Positions 14,003 through 15,041 of a DNA stretch of 15,041 nucleotides are shown in pieces (the first letter of the stretch is position 1; each line of letters starts with the position of its first letter). Source of the DNA: an uncultured Lachnospiraceae bacterium (lineage in GTDB: Bacteria; Bacillota_A; Clostridia; Lachnospirales; Lachnospiraceae); assembly GCA_910585855.1 (NCBI GenBank), contig CAJUGZ010000076.1, positions 1 to 15,041 of the forward strand, read 5' to 3'. Position numbers and translations under genes: made by a program. Below the pieces are notes generated by a model that did not search any database, was not told the DNA's origin, and was given only the letters and a program-made list of their open reading frames with translations.

Positions 14003-14344
14003 TTCTATGCAACGGCTGTGAAAAGTCATGTAGAAAGCATTGCTCGAAGGAATAAGAATAAATTAGAAGTAAGAGAGGCGAGCTTAAAACGAAAAAATCC
14101 AAAATGTAAAGAAAAGAAATATCAAGCATATTGATATAATTTAGAATTTGATGATATTTGTTTAGATGGATTAACAGGATTAAAGATAAAAGTATTTAAA
14201 ATAGCAGATAAAGAATGGATGTGTTTTATTTTGTAGAATAGAAATTCTAATAATATTACACATGATTATAATATTTTAATAGGATCTGCTGCTGCTGAGA
14301 ATATAGTTACTATTTTGAATTCTTATAAAGAAACTTTTACTTGA
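14003..14344 (+). pseudogene. Decayed unknown gene remnant
   Basis: One frame from about 14003 to TGA 14342 reads as real protein apart from TGA at 14132-14134 and TAG at 14234-14236: 'FYATAVKSHVESIARRNKNK', 'YNLEFDDICLDGLTGLKIKV', 'YNILIGSAAAENIVTILNSY'. Upstream, the HEPN fragment's frame ends in 'WNIDFGKD', and a single added base would join it to this frame. I do not recognise the family. From 14345 to 14572 I see only a 23-codon ORF at 14444 and no supported gene. Confidence 0.5.
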
Positions 14345-14717
14345 AACAAACTATACGAATTCTGTTTTAGAAGCATTAATAGAGGAGCAATAGAAGCTAT
14401 AAAAATGTTTCATTTCAAACGTGTAAGAAGGGAGATTATTGGATGAAAGCAACAAGTATTAACATCAATAAATCCATACAAGCAAATTCATTTTATTTGT
14501 TTGTTAAAAGATGAAAAAAATGGAAATATAGGATCATGGTTGAAGGAATAAGAAATAAGGTAGGAAATTTAAAAGATTAAAAAAAGCAGTTGAATGGGGC
14601 AGAGAACAGCAGAAAAAAATATGAATGAAAAAAATGAATGGCTTGCTGATGTACTCATGGAGAAAATGACACCATTGATATTGCAGAGAAAGACTTTAAA
14701 GTGACGTAAAAATCATC

Positions 14718-14736
14718 TGGGTACAATTTGGGTACA
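14718..14736. repeat. Paired 11-bp-period repeat, candidate integrase arm site
   Basis: TGGGTACAATTTGGGTACA: two TGGGTACA units with an 11-bp period, identical to 12116-12134. Such direct pairs near element ends are typical of tyrosine-integrase arm-binding sites. Confidence 0.55.
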
Positions 14737-14770
14737 GCAGTTTTGAAATCATATAAATGAAAAATAAAAA

Positions 14771-14787
14771 CGCATCAAAAAGATACG
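14771..14787. promoter_or_regulatory. Repressor-operator-like dyad near the right end
   Basis: CGCATCAAAAAGATACG resembles the promoter operator at 574-589 (CGCATCAAAAGATACG) with one extra A in the spacer. It lies in the DNA present only in the right repeat copy. Confidence 0.45.
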
Positions 14788-14909
14788 ATTTTAAAATGAA
14801 AAGCAATGTAAAACATGATTTGTAGGGAACTGAAAAAAGAGTTCGAGTGATGAAATGGGTTTTAAGAAGCTAGTATTTATGCGGGTTACAAGCAAATTTA
14901 TTTAGGTAC

Positions 14910-14928
14910 TGGCAACGATTTGGCAACA
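14910..14928. repeat. Variant paired repeat, candidate arm site
   Basis: TGGCAACGATTTGGCAACA has the same architecture and 11-bp period as the TGGGTACA pairs, with GCAAC replacing GGTAC in both units. Confidence 0.5.
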
Positions 14929-14956
14929 AAGAACACGCCGAGTTCGAGTAAATAGT

Positions 14957-15005
14957 AAAATCGCTATAAAGCTAGAGTTTATCAGCTTTGTAGCGATTTT
15001 TATTT
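14957..15005. terminator. Strong terminator at the right end
   Basis: AAAATCGCTATAAAGCT (14957-14973) pairs with AGCTTTGTAGCGATTTT (14984-15000) with one U-G wobble and a 10-base loop, followed by TTATTTT. It works in both directions and insulates the element end. Confidence 0.85.
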
Positions 15006-15011
15006 TGCGTT

Positions 15012-15030
15012 TGGGTACGATTTGGGTACA
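15012..15030. repeat. Paired repeat at the window edge, candidate arm site
   Basis: TGGGTACGATTTGGGTACA, the same paired form as 12116 and 14718. With the 14910 variant it makes three such pairs in the last 325 bp, marking a likely right attachment region. Confidence 0.55.
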
Positions 15031-15041
15031 GATTTTTATTT

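Larger units (their letters stand above)
14573..14837 (+). repeat. Direct repeat, right copy
   Basis: Copy of 11969-12196. The 56-codon reading frame here has lost its start region, has a stop just upstream and misses one T (AAATATG against AAATTATG), so it is a non-coding copy. About 40 bp (roughly 14759-14798) absent from the left copy include CGCATCAAAAAGATACG. The paired repeat lies at 14718-14736. Confidence 0.9.

Noticed and set aside
14444..14515. 23-codon ORF starting MKATSINI with GGGAG upstream
   Set aside because: Too short, in decayed surroundings, and no recognisable product; likely the remains of a longer gene.
14931..14950. GAGTTCGAGT resembling a tRNA T-loop, possible tRNA attachment site
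   Set aside because: No acceptor stem or other tRNA arms around it, and the motif also occurs at 14839 in unrelated DNA.

Overview
This 15 kb, AT-rich window looks like an integrative mobilizable element of a Gram-positive anaerobe, most likely a gut Clostridia/Lachnospiraceae host. The evidence is strong AGGAGG ribosome binding sites, clean sigma-A promoters, low-GC codon use, TTG/GTG starts, and a MobV (Mob_Pre) relaxase with a CHC2 primase and a VirE-type helicase. No conjugation pore genes are visible, so the element would need a helper to transfer. No rRNA, tRNA or CRISPR array was seen.

Layout. (1) 1-1920, control and integration: a divergent XRE repressor (cut by the window edge), an operator array around a strong promoter, a small excisionase, and a tyrosine integrase broken by a +1 slip at a T7 run. 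(2) 1910-6046, replication and mobilization: a MobC-like protein, CHC2 primase, VirE-type ATPase, an origin-like array of four GTTTAC and four inverted GTAAAC boxes around an AT-rich centre, a nested inverted-repeat oriT candidate, and the relaxase. (3) 6116-8667, accessory regulation: two tandem paralogous HTH genes with duplicated upstream DNA, two unknown overlapping genes, two tandem paralogous Arc-like ribbon-helix-helix genes (too short for routine ORF calling) with TGACGGC operators in a shared layout, and an unknown gene whose promoter carries the same operators. (4) 8971-14350, cargo: an HTH gene, a perfect 25-bp palindrome, an ApeA-like HEPN defence gene stopped by one in-frame TGA, a three-gene cassette around a JAMM/JAB protein, a ParE/RelE-like toxin relic, a second HEPN-motif gene broken by one base, and decayed gene remnants including part of another ApeA-like HEPN domain. 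(5) 14573-15041, right end: a second copy of about 230 bp of DNA also present at 11969-12196, paired 11-bp-period repeats (TGGGTACAATTTGGGTACA type) that look like integrase arm sites, and a strong terminator.

Reading as a whole: regulation, mobilization and replication look intact, while the integrase and the toxin/defence cargo carry lesions, several of them single-base. The repeat near 12.1 kb resembles an older right end of the element, with the 2.4 kb after it added later. The parts most worth study are the origin-like box array, the JAB cassette, the operator-sharing RHH pair, and the recently broken HEPN genes.
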